A stretch of DNA of 64,000 nt from Pseudomonas azotoformans (GCF_001579805.1 NZ_CP014546.1:2852001-2916000); one strand, 5' to 3'; positions 18,021-28,296 are shown, counted from the stretch's first letter. Notes: generated by a model from the letters alone, not told the origin. Program-made: numbers and translations.

Positions 18021-18939
18021 CGAAGGCCCCCAGGCGTTTGACGATGGACAGGTAAACCGCGATCAGCACGATGGGCACCAGGGTGAACGCTGCGGCCATG
18101 GGCATATTGCCGATGGCGCCTTGCTGCGCGTAGACCATGCCGCCCACGAAGTAACCCGGCGGGCCCACCAGCTGCGGCACGATGAAGTCGCCCAGGGTCA
18201 GCGAGAAGGTGAAGATGGAGCCGGCGGCAATCCCCGGAATCGACAGCGGCAGGATCACCTGCATGAACGTCTGGCGCGGCTTGGCGCCCAAATCCGCCGA
18301 CGCTTGCAGCAATGAGGGCGGCAAACGTTCCAGGGACGCCTGGATCGGCAGAATCATGAACGGCAGCCAGATGTAGACAAACACCATGAAGCGCCCCAGG
18401 TGCGAGGTGCTCAAGGTGCTGCCGCCCACGCCCGGAATGCCCAGCACGAACTGCAATACCGGCTCCAACCCCAGGTGCTGCACAAACCACTGCGCCACGC
18501 CGCCCTTGGCCAGCAGCAAGGTCCAGGCGTAGGCCTTGACGATGTAACTGGCCCACATCGGCATCATCACCGCGATGTAGAAGAACGCCTTGGTCTTGCC
18601 CGTGGTGTAGCGCGCCATGTAGTAGGCAATCGGAAAGGCGACGACGGCGCTGGCGATCGACACCACAATGGCCATGCTCAGGGTGCGCACGATGATGTCG
18701 AAGTTCGACGGCTGGAACAGCGCGGCGAAGTTAGCCAGGGTCAGGTCCGGGGTGACCGCCATGGTGAAGTCATCAAACGTATAGAAACCTTGCCACAGCA
18801 GGGTCAGCAACGAGCCGAGGTAGATCGCGCCGAACCAGATCAGCGGCGGCACCAGCAGCATCGCCAGGTAGAGGTTGGGCTTGCGGTACAGCAGGTTGGA
18901 AAACCTGCGCATCGGCGGTTGGGAAAGGGCCAGGCTCAT
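18010..18939 (-). CDS. Polyamine-type ABC transporter permease (YdcU/PotB-like)
   Basis: A 309-residue permease with an N-terminal membrane anchor (residues 23-46) and a core domain of five more helices. The EAA loop, [20 protein letters not shown], is near residues 213-232. It begins 1 bp after the ATPase stop and overlaps the next permease by 11 bp, so the subunits are translationally coupled. Partner of the 17211-18020 permease. Confidence 0.93.
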   Translation of the reverse strand: MSLALSQPPMRRFSNLLYRKPNLYLAMLLVPPLIWFGAIYLGSLLTLLWQGFYTFDDFTMAVTPDLTLANFAALFQPSNFDIIVRTLSMAIVVSIASAVVAFPIAYYMARYTTGKTKAFFYIAVMMPMWASYIVKAYAWTLLLAKGGVAQWFVQHLGLEPVLQFVLGIPGVGGSTLSTSHLGRFMVFVYIWLPFMILPIQASLERLPPSLLQASADLGAKPRQTFMQVILPLSIPGIAAGSIFTFSLTLGDFIVPQLVGPPGYFVGGMVYAQQGAIGNMPMAAAFTLVPIVLIAVYLSIVKRLGAFDAL

Positions 18940-18940
18940 G

Positions 18941-19975
18941 TCACACCTCGCCTGCGATATCGGTCAGCGGGGTCATGGCTTCCCGTGCCCAGCGAGCGGT
19001 GATGGACTGGCCGACCTGATGGCCGCTGCTGATGTCCAGCCATTGGTTGTTGGCCTGGCTGATGTTCAGCGCCTGGCCGTTTTCCAGTTTCAGTTCATAG
19101 CGAGTGGCGCTGCCCTGGTATTGGATATCGTGGAGCAGACCGCTGATTTCCACTTCGCCAGCGCCCAGCGGGCCTTCGGCAAAGCGCACGTGTTCCGGGC
19201 GGATCGAGAAGGGTTGTGCAGTGCCGCTGAGGCGCTGGGCCAGCTCGCCACGAATCACGTTGGAGGTGCCGACAAACTCAGCGACAAACGACGTGGCCGG
19301 TTTCATATAGAGATTGCGCGGGGTGTCGACCTGCTCGATGCGGCCTTTGTTGAACACGGCGACGCGGTCGGACATCGACAGCGCTTCGGTCTGGTCGTGG
19401 GTCACGAAGATAAAGGTGATGCCCAACTGGCGTTGCAGCTTTTTCAGCTCGCTTTGCATCTGTTCGCGCAGCTTGAGGTCGAGGGCGCCCAGGGGTTCGT
19501 CCAGCAGCAGCACCCGTGGACGATTGACCAGGGCGCGGGCCAGGGCCACACGCTGGCGCTGGCCGCCGGACAGTTGCACCGGCTTGCGGTCGCCGTAGCC
19601 GCCGAGGGCGACCATGGCCAGCGCCTCTTCGGCACGGTTCAGGCGTTCCGCCTTGCCCACGCCCTTGACCTTGAGGCCGTAGGCCACGTTGTCGCGCACA
19701 TTCATATGGGGGAACAGCGCGTAATCCTGGAACACGGTGTTCACATCGCGCTGATAGGGCGGCAAGCCGGCGGCTTCCTCGCCATGGATACGGATCGAGC
19801 CTGCGCTCGGCTGCTCAAACCCGGCGATCAGGCGCAGGCAGGTGGTCTTGCCCGAGCCGGAAGGGCCGAGCATGGAAAAGAACTCGCCGTCCTGGATGTC
19901 GATGGAAACCCGGTCAACGGCTTTCACTTCGCCGAACTGACGGGAAACGTGGGTGAATTGGACTGCAAGCGTCAT
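18941..19975 (-). CDS. Polyamine-type ABC transporter ATPase (YdcT/PotA-like)
   Basis: A 344-residue ATPase energising the importer. Walker A is GPSGSGKTT (about 38-46), the ABC signature LSGGQRQRVALARAL (about 135-149) and Walker B LLLDEPLGALD (about 155-165). The switch His is in VTHDQTEAL. A C-terminal TOBE domain (residues 270-344) is typical of the PotA/MalK group. ATG at 19975 begins MTLAVQFTHVSRQFG; the longer frame runs into a REP hairpin and is rejected. The REP element at 20081-20128 separates it from the upstream binding-protein gene. Confidence 0.93.
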   Translation of the reverse strand: MTLAVQFTHVSRQFGEVKAVDRVSIDIQDGEFFSMLGPSGSGKTTCLRLIAGFEQPSAGSIRIHGEEAAGLPPYQRDVNTVFQDYALFPHMNVRDNVAYGLKVKGVGKAERLNRAEEALAMVALGGYGDRKPVQLSGGQRQRVALARALVNRPRVLLLDEPLGALDLKLREQMQSELKKLQRQLGITFIFVTHDQTEALSMSDRVAVFNKGRIEQVDTPRNLYMKPATSFVAEFVGTSNVIRGELAQRLSGTAQPFSIRPEHVRFAEGPLGAGEVEISGLLHDIQYQGSATRYELKLENGQALNISQANNQWLDISSGHQVGQSITARWAREAMTPLTDIAGEV

Positions 19976-20080
19976 GGTGCGGTGCTCCAAAAAGGCGCGG
20001 GTCGTCGCAGCGGCCCGGCCTGGACTTCTGAAAAAACGAGGATGCATGGGTGCTGCGCTGAAACGGTGAAAATCGGGCTT

Positions 20081-20128
20081 TTGTGGTGAGCGGGCTTGCC
20101 CCGCGCAGGGCAAGCCTGCTCACCACAA
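20081..20128. repeat. REP-like long hairpin within the polyamine operon
   Basis: An imperfect stem of about 20 bp: TTGTGGTGAGCGGGCTTGCC pairs with GGGCAAGCCTGCTCACCAC across a short loop (CCGCGCA). It lies between the solute-binding-protein gene and the ATPase gene. In many import operons such a hairpin stabilises the upstream binding-protein mRNA, giving an excess of binding protein; that role here is inferred. Confidence 0.85.
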
Positions 20129-20150
20129 GAAGCAGTTTCTGCAGGGACCC

Positions 20151-21302
20151 TTAGCGGCCGCCCATGATCGCGATGTAATCCTGGGTCCAGCGGCTGTAAG
20201 GCACGAACTTGCCGCCTTCAGCCTGCGGGGTTTTCCAGAAGGCGATCTTGTCGAACTGGTCGAAACCGTTGGTCTTGCAGCCTTCGGCGCCGAGCAATTC
20301 GCTTTCCTTGCACGCCGCAGGCACCGCCGGCAGCGAACCGAACCAGGCGGCAACGTCGCCCTGGACCTTCGGCTGCAGCGACCAATCCATCCACTTGTAG
20401 GCGCAGTTCGGGTGCTTGGCCTCGGCGTGCAACATGGTGGTGTCGGCCCAGCCGGTGGCGCCTTCCTTTGGAATGGTCGAGGCAATCGGCTGTTTCTCGT
20501 TCTGCAGGCCGTTGACCTGATACGGCCAGGCGCTGGAGGCCACTACGCCTTCATTCTTGAAGTCACTCATTTGCACGGTGGTGTCGTGCCAGTAGCGGTG
20601 GATCAGCGGTTGTTGCGCGCGCAGCAATTCGAGCACGGCCTTGTACTGGGTTTCAGTCAGTTCATAGGGGTTCTGGATGCCCAGTTCCGGCTGGGTCGAC
20701 TTGAGGTACAGCGCCGCGTCCGCGATGTAGATCGGGCCGTCATACGCCTGCACGCGACCTTTGTTCGGCTTGCCGTCCGGCAGGTTCTGCGCTTCGAACA
20801 GCACATTCCAGCTGGTGGGCGCGGTCTTGAACACGTTGGTGTTGTACATCAACACGTTCGGGCCCCACTGGTACGGGGTGCCATAGGTTTGCTGGCCGAC
20901 TACGTACCACGGCGCATCTTTCAGGCGCGGGTCGATGTTCTTCCAGTTGGGGATCAGCGAGGTGTTGATCGGCTGCACACGTTTGCCGACGATCAACCGC
21001 AACGACGCATCGCCCGATGCGGTGACCAGGTCATACCCGCCCTTGGCCATCAGGCTGACCATTTCGTCAGAGGTGGCGGCGGTTTTCACGTTGACCTTGC
21101 AGCCGGTTTCCTTCTCGAAACCGGTCACCCAGTCGTAGGCCTTGTCGCTTTCGCCACGTTCGATATAACCGGGCCAGGCGACGATATCCAACTGGCCTTC
21201 ACCGGCGCCCACCGCTTTGAGCGGTTCAGCGGCCTGGAGGCTGGCGCTGGCCAGCAGCGCGGTGGTCAGGGCACTGAGCAGTGCGGTCTTGTGCGCAGAC
21301 AT
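20151..21302 (-). CDS. Polyamine-type ABC transporter substrate-binding protein (YdcS-like)
   Basis: A 383-residue periplasmic binding protein. A Sec signal peptide covers residues 1-24 (MSAHKTALLSALTTALLASASLQA, cut before AEPL). The mature part starts with LDIVAWPGYIERG, a strand-loop typical of the PotD/PotF/YdcS group, and shows the ASSAWPYQ and two-lobe layout of the family. There are four Cys in the mature protein (about residues 68, 308, 340, 351), probably disulfides. First gene after the aldehyde dehydrogenase at 21375 and followed by the ATPase and permeases, so it supplies the substrate to the importer. Confidence 0.92.
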   Translation of the reverse strand: MSAHKTALLSALTTALLASASLQAAEPLKAVGAGEGQLDIVAWPGYIERGESDKAYDWVTGFEKETGCKVNVKTAATSDEMVSLMAKGGYDLVTASGDASLRLIVGKRVQPINTSLIPNWKNIDPRLKDAPWYVVGQQTYGTPYQWGPNVLMYNTNVFKTAPTSWNVLFEAQNLPDGKPNKGRVQAYDGPIYIADAALYLKSTQPELGIQNPYELTETQYKAVLELLRAQQPLIHRYWHDTTVQMSDFKNEGVVASSAWPYQVNGLQNEKQPIASTIPKEGATGWADTTMLHAEAKHPNCAYKWMDWSLQPKVQGDVAAWFGSLPAVPAACKESELLGAEGCKTNGFDQFDKIAFWKTPQAEGGKFVPYSRWTQDYIAIMGGR

Positions 21303-21374
21303 GGGGGTTCCCTCTTCTTTAATTATGGTCGGGGCAGTGTTTGAAGCCGGTAACGCAACAGCTTAGTTGTTGTT

Positions 21375-22862
21375 TTAAAGATGCTGGCCGTGGCGCGCCA
21401 TGATGTGGCGCACCACGCTGTAGTCCTGCAGCGAATCGCTGGACAGATCCTTCCCATACCCCGAGCGCTTCAAGCCGCCGTGGGGCATTTCGCTGACCAG
21501 CATGAAATGGCTGTTGATCCAGGTGCAGCCGTATTGCAGGCGCGCCGCCACCTGCATGGCCTTGTCCAGGTTCTGGGTCCACACCGAGGAGGCCAGGCCG
21601 TATTCGGAGTCGTTGGCCCAGTCCACCGCCTGTTCCAGCTCATCGAAACGGGTCACGGTGACCACCGGGCCGAACACTTCGCGCTGCACGATTTCATCGT
21701 TCTGTTTACAGCCGGCGAGCAAGGTCGGCTGGTAATAGAAGCCCGCACCGGAATGCACGGCGGCGCCGGTGATGCGTTCGATATGCGGCTGGCCGAGGGC
21801 GCGTTCGACAAAACTGGCGACGCGGTCGCGCTGACGCGTGCTGATCAGCGGGCCGAGCTCATTGTCGGCATCGCGCTTGCCGGCAAAACGCAGGCTGCTG
21901 ACCGCCACGCCCAGCTCAGCCACCAGTTTGTCGTGGATCCCGGCCTGGGCGTAGATGCGGCACGCGGCGGTGCAGTCCTGGCCGGCGTTGTAATAGCCAT
22001 AGGCGCGCACGCCTTCGACCACAGCTTGCAGGTCGGCGTCGTTGCACACGATCACCGGCGCCTTGCCGCCCAATTCCAGGTGTGTGCGTTTGAGGGTTTT
22101 GGAGGCGGCTTGCAGGATTTTCTGCCCGGTGACGATATCGCCGGTCAGCGAGACCATGCGCACCTTGGGGTGACTGACCAAGTGACTGCCGACGCCTTCG
22201 CCGCCGCCACACAGAATGTTGATCACACCACGTGGCAGCAGCTCTTTAAGCACGGGCGCCAGGGCCAGGATCGACAGCGGCGTGTGTTCCGACGGTTTGA
22301 ACACCAAAGTATTACCGGCGGCCAGGGCTGGGGCGATCTTCCACGCGGCCATCATCAACGGGTAGTTCCACGGCGCAATCGAGGCCACTACGCCAATCGG
22401 ATCGCGACGCACCATGCTGGTGTAACCGGGCAGGTATTCACCGCTCAACTGCCCGGTCTGGCAACGCACGGCTCCGGCGAAGAAGCGGAATACATCGACG
22501 GTGGCACTCAAGTCATCCTGGCGGGCCAAGTGCAACGGCTTGCCGCAGTTCAGGGATTCGAGGCGGGCCAGGTAATCAGCTTGTTTTTCGATGGCGTCGG
22601 CGATGCCGAGCAGGATGTTCGAACGCTGCTGCGGCGTGGTGCGCGACCAGCCGGCAAAGGCGCGGTGGGCGGCGAGGATCGCGGTTTCGACCTGCTCTGT
22701 GCTGGCTTCGGCGATCTGAGTGAGCACTTCACCGGTGGCCGGGTTGAGGATCGGCTCGGCAAACCCCTGGCCCTGGACCAGTTCGCCGTCGATCAGCAAC
22801 GCAGTGAGCAGCGGGGTGGGCGCGCCGGACATTTTTCGCGATCTCTTTTCTTGTGTGGCCAT
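21375..22862 (-). CDS. Aldehyde dehydrogenase, second PatD-like paralogue
   Basis: A 495-residue NAD-dependent aldehyde dehydrogenase, similar throughout to the protein at 15765-17195. Shared blocks include [49 protein letters not shown] and the C-terminal [22 protein letters not shown]. The catalytic Asn, Glu and Cys are all present. Likely substrates are 4-aminobutyraldehyde or 3-aminopropanal from polyamines. ATG at 22862; an internal ATG 30 bp later (MSGAPTP) is possible. It is the first gene of the cluster, 104 bp downstream of the LysR gene, which leaves room for a regulated promoter. Confidence 0.9.
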   Translation of the reverse strand: MATQEKRSRKMSGAPTPLLTALLIDGELVQGQGFAEPILNPATGEVLTQIAEASTEQVETAILAAHRAFAGWSRTTPQQRSNILLGIADAIEKQADYLARLESLNCGKPLHLARQDDLSATVDVFRFFAGAVRCQTGQLSGEYLPGYTSMVRRDPIGVVASIAPWNYPLMMAAWKIAPALAAGNTLVFKPSEHTPLSILALAPVLKELLPRGVINILCGGGEGVGSHLVSHPKVRMVSLTGDIVTGQKILQAASKTLKRTHLELGGKAPVIVCNDADLQAVVEGVRAYGYYNAGQDCTAACRIYAQAGIHDKLVAELGVAVSSLRFAGKRDADNELGPLISTRQRDRVASFVERALGQPHIERITGAAVHSGAGFYYQPTLLAGCKQNDEIVQREVFGPVVTVTRFDELEQAVDWANDSEYGLASSVWTQNLDKAMQVAARLQYGCTWINSHFMLVSEMPHGGLKRSGYGKDLSSDSLQDYSVVRHIMARHGQHL

Positions 22863-22965
22863 GGGCGTTCTCTTACAAGGCGCCTGACCTTCTCTTATGG
22901 GATGAACAGAGACTAGAGGTCAGGCGCGAGGTCAACAAATACTAAATACTGAATGCAGCATTCGA

Positions 22966-23877
22966 TTAAATAGATGGCTTGCGCGGGTGCGGCTGTTCGC
23001 GGGCCACCGTCAGGAACGGGTCCACCAGCGCTGGGCGTGCGGTGCCACGGCGCCACGCCAGGCCCACGTCGAGGGTCTGGCTGAGGTCGGCGATCGGGCG
23101 CGCTTCAATGATGTCGCCTTCAAGCGACCACGGTCGGTAGGTCATGTCCGGCTGGATCGACACGCCGAGGCCCGCGGCCACCAGGCTGCGCACGGCTTCG
23201 GTGGAGGCGGTGCGCAACGTCACGCGCGGTTGCAGGCCTGCGCCGGTCCACATGCGCTGGGCGTTGTGGCCCATTTCATCGACGTTCAGCTGGATCAGCG
23301 GTTCACGCGCCACATCGGCCAGGTTGATGCTGTCGTGTTCCAGCAGTGGATGCTGCGCCGGTAGCCACAAGCGGTGCGGGGAGTGGGTGAGGACTTCGGT
23401 CTGCAAGGCATGGCGGTCTTCGAGGTTGGAGAGGATCAGCACGCCCACATCGATTTCGCCGCTGACCAGCAAATGCTCGATGTACGGGCGCTCATCCTCC
23501 ATCACGCGGATTTCCACATTGGGGTAGGCGCGCTGGAATCGCGTCAGCAGGTCAGCGAGGTAATAACCGGCCACCAGGCTGGTCACACCGATGATCAGTT
23601 GCCCGGCTACCTGATCAGTGCTCTGTTGCAGGCTGCGTTTGGCGTTGTCGACGGTGGCAAGGATCAGGTGCGCCTGGCGCAGGAATTGATGGCCCTGGTG
23701 GGTCAGGGTCATGCCCTTGGCATGCCGGTTGAACAGGTTAACGCCGATTTCCTGCTCCAATTGCTGGATCGCCAGGGTCAGGGTGGACTGGGAAATGAAC
23801 GCCGTCTGCGCGGCGGCAGAGATCGAGCCGGTCTCGGCCACGGCGATAAAATGCCGGATTTGACGCAAGGTCATCAT
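22966..23877 (-). CDS. LysR-type transcriptional regulator of the polyamine cluster
   Basis: A 303-residue LysR regulator. The DNA-binding domain covers residues 1-62 (MTLRQIRHFIAVAETGSISAAAQ, recognition part STLTLAIQQLEQEIG). The effector domain contains GVTSLVAGYYLADLL and RTASTEAVRSLVAAGLGVS. It lies immediately upstream of the aldehyde dehydrogenase on the same strand and is divergent from the DUF533 gene. Control of the polyamine genes is inferred from adjacency; it could also act on its divergent neighbour. Two adjacent ATGs at the start leave a one-residue ambiguity. Confidence 0.9.
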   Translation of the reverse strand: MMTLRQIRHFIAVAETGSISAAAQTAFISQSTLTLAIQQLEQEIGVNLFNRHAKGMTLTHQGHQFLRQAHLILATVDNAKRSLQQSTDQVAGQLIIGVTSLVAGYYLADLLTRFQRAYPNVEIRVMEDERPYIEHLLVSGEIDVGVLILSNLEDRHALQTEVLTHSPHRLWLPAQHPLLEHDSINLADVAREPLIQLNVDEMGHNAQRMWTGAGLQPRVTLRTASTEAVRSLVAAGLGVSIQPDMTYRPWSLEGDIIEARPIADLSQTLDVGLAWRRGTARPALVDPFLTVAREQPHPRKPSI

Positions 23878-24045
23878 GCTGGAATTACCAGTGGGGTGTT
23901 TTTATAGATTTGTTCGAGTGTATATCGATTTAAGCGAAGGGCGGCCGCGTTACATCTGGAAGCACTCTAGATCGAGGCTTTTTGGCACTTAGTTTTACGC
24001 TGGGGGCCTATTGGTCCTATGAACCCTAGTGTCTGGAGGCTACGA

Positions 24046-24756
24046 ATGAATACCCGTGGATTGCTCGATCAGTTGCTCAAGTCTGGCCAGGACATGTTGC
24101 AAAACAAGGCTGGCGGCCAGCGTAAACAGGACGACAAAGGTGCACTGGGCGGTTTGCTCGGCGGTGGCGGCCTGGGCAGCCTGCTCGGTGGCGCGGGCGG
24201 CGGTGCCTTGGCGGCCGGCGCGATGGGCTTGCTGTTGGGTAACAAAAAAGCCCGCAAATTCGGCGGCAAAGCCCTGACCTACGGTGGTTTGGCCGCATTG
24301 GGCGTGATTGCCTACAAAGCCTATGGCAACTGGCAGGCCAGCCAAGCCAATGCGCCACAAGGCGAACCGCAGACCATCGACCGACTGCCACCGGCCCAGG
24401 TCGAGCAACACAGCCAAGGCATCCTCAAGGCACTGGTCGCCGCCGCCAAGGCTGACGGCCATGTGGATGAGCGCGAGCGCGCGCTGATCGAGGGCGAATT
24501 CACCAAACTGGACAATGACCGCGAACTGCAAAGCTGGCTGCACGCCGAACTCAACAAACCCCTCGACCCGGCCGACGTAGCGCGGGCTGCCGGCACACCG
24601 GAAATGGCTGCCGAGATGTACATCGCCAGTGTGATGCTGGTGGATGAGGAAAACTTCATGGAAAAGGCCTACCTCGATGAGTTGGCCCGTCAACTGAAAC
24701 TGGAGCCGGGTTTGAAGCTGGAGCTGGAAAAACAGGTGCGCCAAGCGGCGCTCTGA
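24046..24756 (+). CDS. DUF533/TerB-family protein (YebE-like)
   Basis: A 236-residue protein. After an N-terminal helix (TRGLLDQLLKSGQDML) comes a glycine-rich hydrophobic stretch (about residues 36-95) that probably inserts in or touches the inner membrane. A TerB-like all-helical domain (about 120-236, KALVAAAKADGHVDERERALIEGEF) carries the conserved acidic DGHVDERE that can bind divalent metal. E. coli YebE is the named relative. GGAGG 8 bp upstream sets ATG 24046 over a start 27 bp earlier. Monocistronic, followed by a strong terminator. Confidence 0.88.
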   Translation: MNTRGLLDQLLKSGQDMLQNKAGGQRKQDDKGALGGLLGGGGLGSLLGGAGGGALAAGAMGLLLGNKKARKFGGKALTYGGLAALGVIAYKAYGNWQASQANAPQGEPQTIDRLPPAQVEQHSQGILKALVAAAKADGHVDERERALIEGEFTKLDNDRELQSWLHAELNKPLDPADVARAAGTPEMAAEMYIASVMLVDEENFMEKAYLDELARQLKLEPGLKLELEKQVRQAAL

Positions 24757-24772
24757 GCCCGTCGCTTTATCG

Positions 24773-24811
24773 AAAACACCCCGGATGCCATAAAGGCCCG
24801 GGGTGTTTTTG
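24773..24811 (+). terminator. Terminator after the DUF533 gene
   Basis: AAAACACCCCGG pairs with CCGGGGTGTTTTT around a 14-nt loop, with a T run at 24806-24810. It separates this gene from the wsp operon. Confidence 0.9.
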
Positions 24812-24905
24812 CATTCTGTGAGCGCTACATCAAAACCCGTTGATAAATGAGGGCTTCTGCTCAGCTATACTCCCCGGCATTTGATCGGCCCTTCGAGGAA
24901 TTACT

Positions 24906-26528
24906 GTGAAGAACTGGACCTTGCGCCAACGGATCTTGGCAAGCTTTGCGGTCATTATCGCCATCATGCTGTTAATGGTTGTGGTCTCCTATTCACGGTT
25001 GCTGAAGATCGAAACCAGCGAAGTCGCGGTGCGCGATGACGCGGTGCCGGGGGTCTATCTCAGTTCAATGATCCGTAGCGCCTGGGTCGACAGCTACCTG
25101 CAGACCCTTGAATTGCTGGGCCTGCGTGAGAACAAGCAACTGAGCGACGCTGATCGGGCGGAGTTCAAGTCCTTTGAAGCGCGCATCCTGCAGCAGATGA
25201 GCAACTACGACAAAACTATTGCCGGCAGTGAAGACCGTTCCGAGTTCGACAAATTCGAAGCCCTGCACCAGGCCTACAACAAGAGCCTGTCCACGGTGCT
25301 CGACAGCCTGCAACGCGGTGACCTGGCGGCCGCCCGCAAAGAGTTTGATACGCAGCTGACGCCGACCTGGACCGCAGGCCGCATGAAGCTCAACGACATC
25401 ATCACCGAGAACAAGAACGTCGCCGACCGTGCGACCAACGCCATCGATGATGCGGTTTCCGCTGCTAAAATCAGCATGTTCGTATCGCTGGTCGTCGCCA
25501 TCCTCGCCGCCGGCCTGTGTGGCCTGCTGCTGATGCGCGCGATCATGGCGCCGATGCAACGCATCGTCGATATCCTCGAAACCATGCGCGACGGCGACCT
25601 GAGCAAGCGCTTGAACCTGGAGCGCAAAGACGAATTCAATGCGGTGGAAACCGGCTTCAACGACATGATGACCGAGCTGACGGCCCTGGTATCCCAGGCC
25701 CAGCGTTCGTCGGTGCAGGTCACCACCTCGGTCACCGAGATTGCTGCCACGTCCAAGCAGCAACAGGCCACCGCCACTGAAACCGCTGCGACCACCACTG
25801 AAATCGGTGCCACCTCCCGCGAAATCGCGGCCACGTCCAAGGACCTGGTGCGCACCATGACCGAAGTGTCCACCGCCGCCGACCAGGCTTCGGTCGCCGC
25901 CGGTTCCGGCCAGCAAGGCCTGGCACGCATGGAAGAAACCATGCACTCGGTGATGGGCGCGGCCGACCTGGTCAACGCCAAGCTGGCGATCCTCAATGAG
26001 AAGGCCGGCAACATCAACCAAGTGGTGGTGACCATCGTCAAGGTTGCTGACCAGACCAACCTGCTGTCCCTCAACGCGGCCATCGAGGCTGAAAAAGCCG
26101 GCGAATACGGTCGCGGTTTTGCCGTGGTGGCCACCGAAGTGCGTCGCTTGGCCGACCAGACGGCCGTGGCCACCTACGACATTGAGCAGATGGTGCGCGA
26201 GATCCAGTCGGCGGTGTCCGCTGGCGTGATGGGCATGGACAAGTTCTCCGAAGAAGTGCGTCGCGGCATGTTTGAAGTGCAGCAAGTGGGCGAGCAGTTG
26301 TCGCAGATCATCCATCAGGTGCAGGCCCTGGCGCCGCGGGTGTTGATGGTCAACGAAGGCATGCAGGCCCAGGCCACCGGTGCCGAGCAGATCAACCACG
26401 CCCTGGTGCAACTGGGCGATGCCAGCAGCCAGACCGTCGAGTCCCTGCGTCAGGCCAGCTTTGCCATTGACGAGCTGAGTCAGGTGGCGGTCGGTCTGCG
26501 CAGCGGCGTGTCGCGCTTCAAAGTCTGA
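24906..26528 (+). CDS. wspA: WspA, surface-sensing methyl-accepting chemotaxis protein
   Basis: The receptor of the Wsp system, 540 residues. A membrane helix at about 10-30 and another at about 188-210 frame a 155-residue periplasmic four-helix-bundle domain. A HAMP domain ([12 protein letters not shown] onward) follows. The signalling domain has the hairpin tip [40 protein letters not shown] split across about 375-415. Start is GTG at 24906, with GAGG about 8 bp upstream. WspA reports surface contact to the kinase WspE. It overlaps wspB by one base, the first of a string of overlaps through wspF. Confidence 0.96.
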   Translation: MKNWTLRQRILASFAVIIAIMLLMVVVSYSRLLKIETSEVAVRDDAVPGVYLSSMIRSAWVDSYLQTLELLGLRENKQLSDADRAEFKSFEARILQQMSNYDKTIAGSEDRSEFDKFEALHQAYNKSLSTVLDSLQRGDLAAARKEFDTQLTPTWTAGRMKLNDIITENKNVADRATNAIDDAVSAAKISMFVSLVVAILAAGLCGLLLMRAIMAPMQRIVDILETMRDGDLSKRLNLERKDEFNAVETGFNDMMTELTALVSQAQRSSVQVTTSVTEIAATSKQQQATATETAATTTEIGATSREIAATSKDLVRTMTEVSTAADQASVAAGSGQQGLARMEETMHSVMGAADLVNAKLAILNEKAGNINQVVVTIVKVADQTNLLSLNAAIEAEKAGEYGRGFAVVATEVRRLADQTAVATYDIEQMVREIQSAVSAGVMGMDKFSEEVRRGMFEVQQVGEQLSQIIHQVQALAPRVLMVNEGMQAQATGAEQINHALVQLGDASSQTVESLRQASFAIDELSQVAVGLRSGVSRFKV

Positions 26529-27040
26529 TGAGCGACCTCGCGGCTAAACGCGGCGCCGTCCCGGCAGCGAAAAAGGCGTTGTTCCTGGTGTTCCACATCG
26601 GCAACGAACGTTACGCCCTCAAGGCCACCGAAGTGGCCGAGGTGCTGCCGCGCCTGCCTTTGAAACCCATCGCCCATGCGCCGCTGTGGGTGGCGGGCAT
26701 TTTTGCCCACCGTGGTGCACTGGTGCCGGTGATCGACCTCAGCGCCTTGACCTTCGGCACCGCCGCCCAGGCGCGTACCAGCACGCGGCTGGTGCTGGTC
26801 AATTACCAGCCCGAGCCCTGGATTGAAGCGCGCTGGCTGGGGCTGATCCTGGAGCAGGCCACCGACACGTTGCGCTGCGACCCGGCGGAGTTTCAGCCCT
26901 ATGGCCTCGACAACCGCCAGGCGCCGTACCTGGGGCCGGTGCGTGAAGACGCGTTGGGCTTGATGCAATGGATCGGCGTGAATGACCTGCTCACCGATGA
27001 GGTGCGCGCCGTGCTGTTTTCTGCCGAGCTGAGCCTATGA
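26528..27040 (+). CDS. wspB: WspB, CheW-like coupling protein
   Basis: A 170-residue single-domain CheW homologue that couples WspA to WspE. The CheW fold begins at FHIGNERYALKATEVAEVLPRL (about residues 22-43) and includes PLWVAGIFAHRGALVPVIDL (about 55-74). The start overlaps the wspA stop and the end overlaps wspC by 4 bp. In Wsp, WspB works together with WspD as one of two CheW proteins. Confidence 0.95.
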   Translation: MSDLAAKRGAVPAAKKALFLVFHIGNERYALKATEVAEVLPRLPLKPIAHAPLWVAGIFAHRGALVPVIDLSALTFGTAAQARTSTRLVLVNYQPEPWIEARWLGLILEQATDTLRCDPAEFQPYGLDNRQAPYLGPVREDALGLMQWIGVNDLLTDEVRAVLFSAELSL

Positions 27041-28296
27041 GCAGCGATCCGCGTTTCTTTGCCTTCCTTAAAGAGCGCATCGGCCTGGATGTGGCATCGG
27101 TGGGCGAAGCCATCATCGAGCGCGCGTTGCGCCAGCGTAGCCAGGCCGTCAATGCGCAGACGGCCGGCGAGTACTGGCAGCACCTGCAAAGTTCCGAGGA
27201 TGAGCAGCAGGCGCTGATCGAAGCGGTAATCGTCCCGGAGACCTGGTTTTTCCGGTACCCCGAATCGTTCGCGACCCTGGCCCGCTTGGCCAAGGCGCGG
27301 CTGATCGAAATCAAGCAGATGCGCGCACTGCGCATCCTCAGCCTGCCGTGCTCCACCGGTGAAGAACCTTATTCGATTGCCATGGCATTACTGGACGCTG
27401 GCCTCGCGCCGCACCAGTTCAAGGTGCTGGGCCTGGATGTCAGCCCGCTGTCGGTGGAGCGTGCGCGGCGCGGGGTGTATGGCAAGAACTCGTTTCGCGG
27501 TGGCGATATTGCCTTTCGCGACCGCCATTTCACCGAGTATGGCGACGGTTACCACATTGCCGACCGTGTGCGCGAACAGGTGCGCCTGCAGGTGGGCAAC
27601 CTGCTTGATCCGGGCTTGCTGGCGAATGAGGCGAGCTACGACTTCGTGTTCTGCCGCAACCTGCTGATCTACTTCGACCAGCCGACCCAGAAGCAGGTTT
27701 TCGATGTGCTCAAGGGCCTGACCCATTTGGACGGCGTGCTGTTTATCGGCCCGGCCGAAGGCAGCTTGTTGGGGCGCCATGGCATGCGTTCGATTGGGGT
27801 GCCGCAGTCGTTTGCGTTCAGTCGGCATGCCGAGCCGGTCAAGCCTGAACCCGTGTTTGTGCCGATTGCCGCGCCTATCCCGCAACGCAGTGCGGCGCCG
27901 ATTCCGAGCAAGCCACGGCCGTTCAGCACGGCCAGCGCTCAAGTGGTGCCGATCAAGGCGCCGCACACCGATGCGGGCGACCTGCTCAGCCGCATCGCCA
28001 CCCTGGCCAATGAAGGCAAGAGTGCCGAAGCCCGCGCCGCGTGCGAACAGTATCTGAGCAACCACCCGCCGGCTGCCCAGGTGTTCTACTGGCTCGGGTT
28101 GTTGAGTGATGTGGCCGGCAGTGCCCTGGAGGCCCAGGGTTATTATCGAAAAGCCTTGTACCTGGAACCCCAGCACCCGCAGGCCTTGATGCACCTGGCC
28201 GCGTTGCTCGAATCCCAGGGCGATAGTGCGGGAGCGCGCCGCTTGCAGGCGCGGGCTGCCCGTAGCGAGCGAGCTGACAGTGAGTCCAAACGATGA
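27037..28296 (+). CDS. wspC: WspC, CheR-type methyltransferase with TPR domain
   Basis: A 419-residue SAM-dependent methyltransferase that methylates glutamates of WspA. The CheR catalytic domain (about 1-260) shows PETWFFRYPESF, the SAM motif LSLPCSTGEEPYSIAM and FVFCRNLLIYFD. A proline-rich linker (about 268-300) leads to a C-terminal TPR region (about 305-395). Methylation raises receptor output and opposes WspF. It overlaps both wspB and wspD by 4 bp (ATGA). Confidence 0.95.
   Translation: MSSDPRFFAFLKERIGLDVASVGEAIIERALRQRSQAVNAQTAGEYWQHLQSSEDEQQALIEAVIVPETWFFRYPESFATLARLAKARLIEIKQMRALRILSLPCSTGEEPYSIAMALLDAGLAPHQFKVLGLDVSPLSVERARRGVYGKNSFRGGDIAFRDRHFTEYGDGYHIADRVREQVRLQVGNLLDPGLLANEASYDFVFCRNLLIYFDQPTQKQVFDVLKGLTHLDGVLFIGPAEGSLLGRHGMRSIGVPQSFAFSRHAEPVKPEPVFVPIAAPIPQRSAAPIPSKPRPFSTASAQVVPIKAPHTDAGDLLSRIATLANEGKSAEARAACEQYLSNHPPAAQVFYWLGLLSDVAGSALEAQGYYRKALYLEPQHPQALMHLAALLESQGDSAGARRLQARAARSERADSESKR

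Noticed and set aside
21381..22916. Plus-strand 511-codon frame opposite the second aldehyde dehydrogenase
   Set aside because: Shadow of a strongly conserved gene on the other strand; no ribosome binding site or family match.
24840..24871. Possible sigma-70 promoter before wspA (TTGATA and TATACT)
   Set aside because: The spacer is about 20 bp, too long for a convincing pair; not listed as a feature.
25065..26411. Minus-strand 448-codon frame opposite wspA
   Set aside because: Antisense shadow of a methyl-accepting protein; His/Gly-rich low-complexity product.
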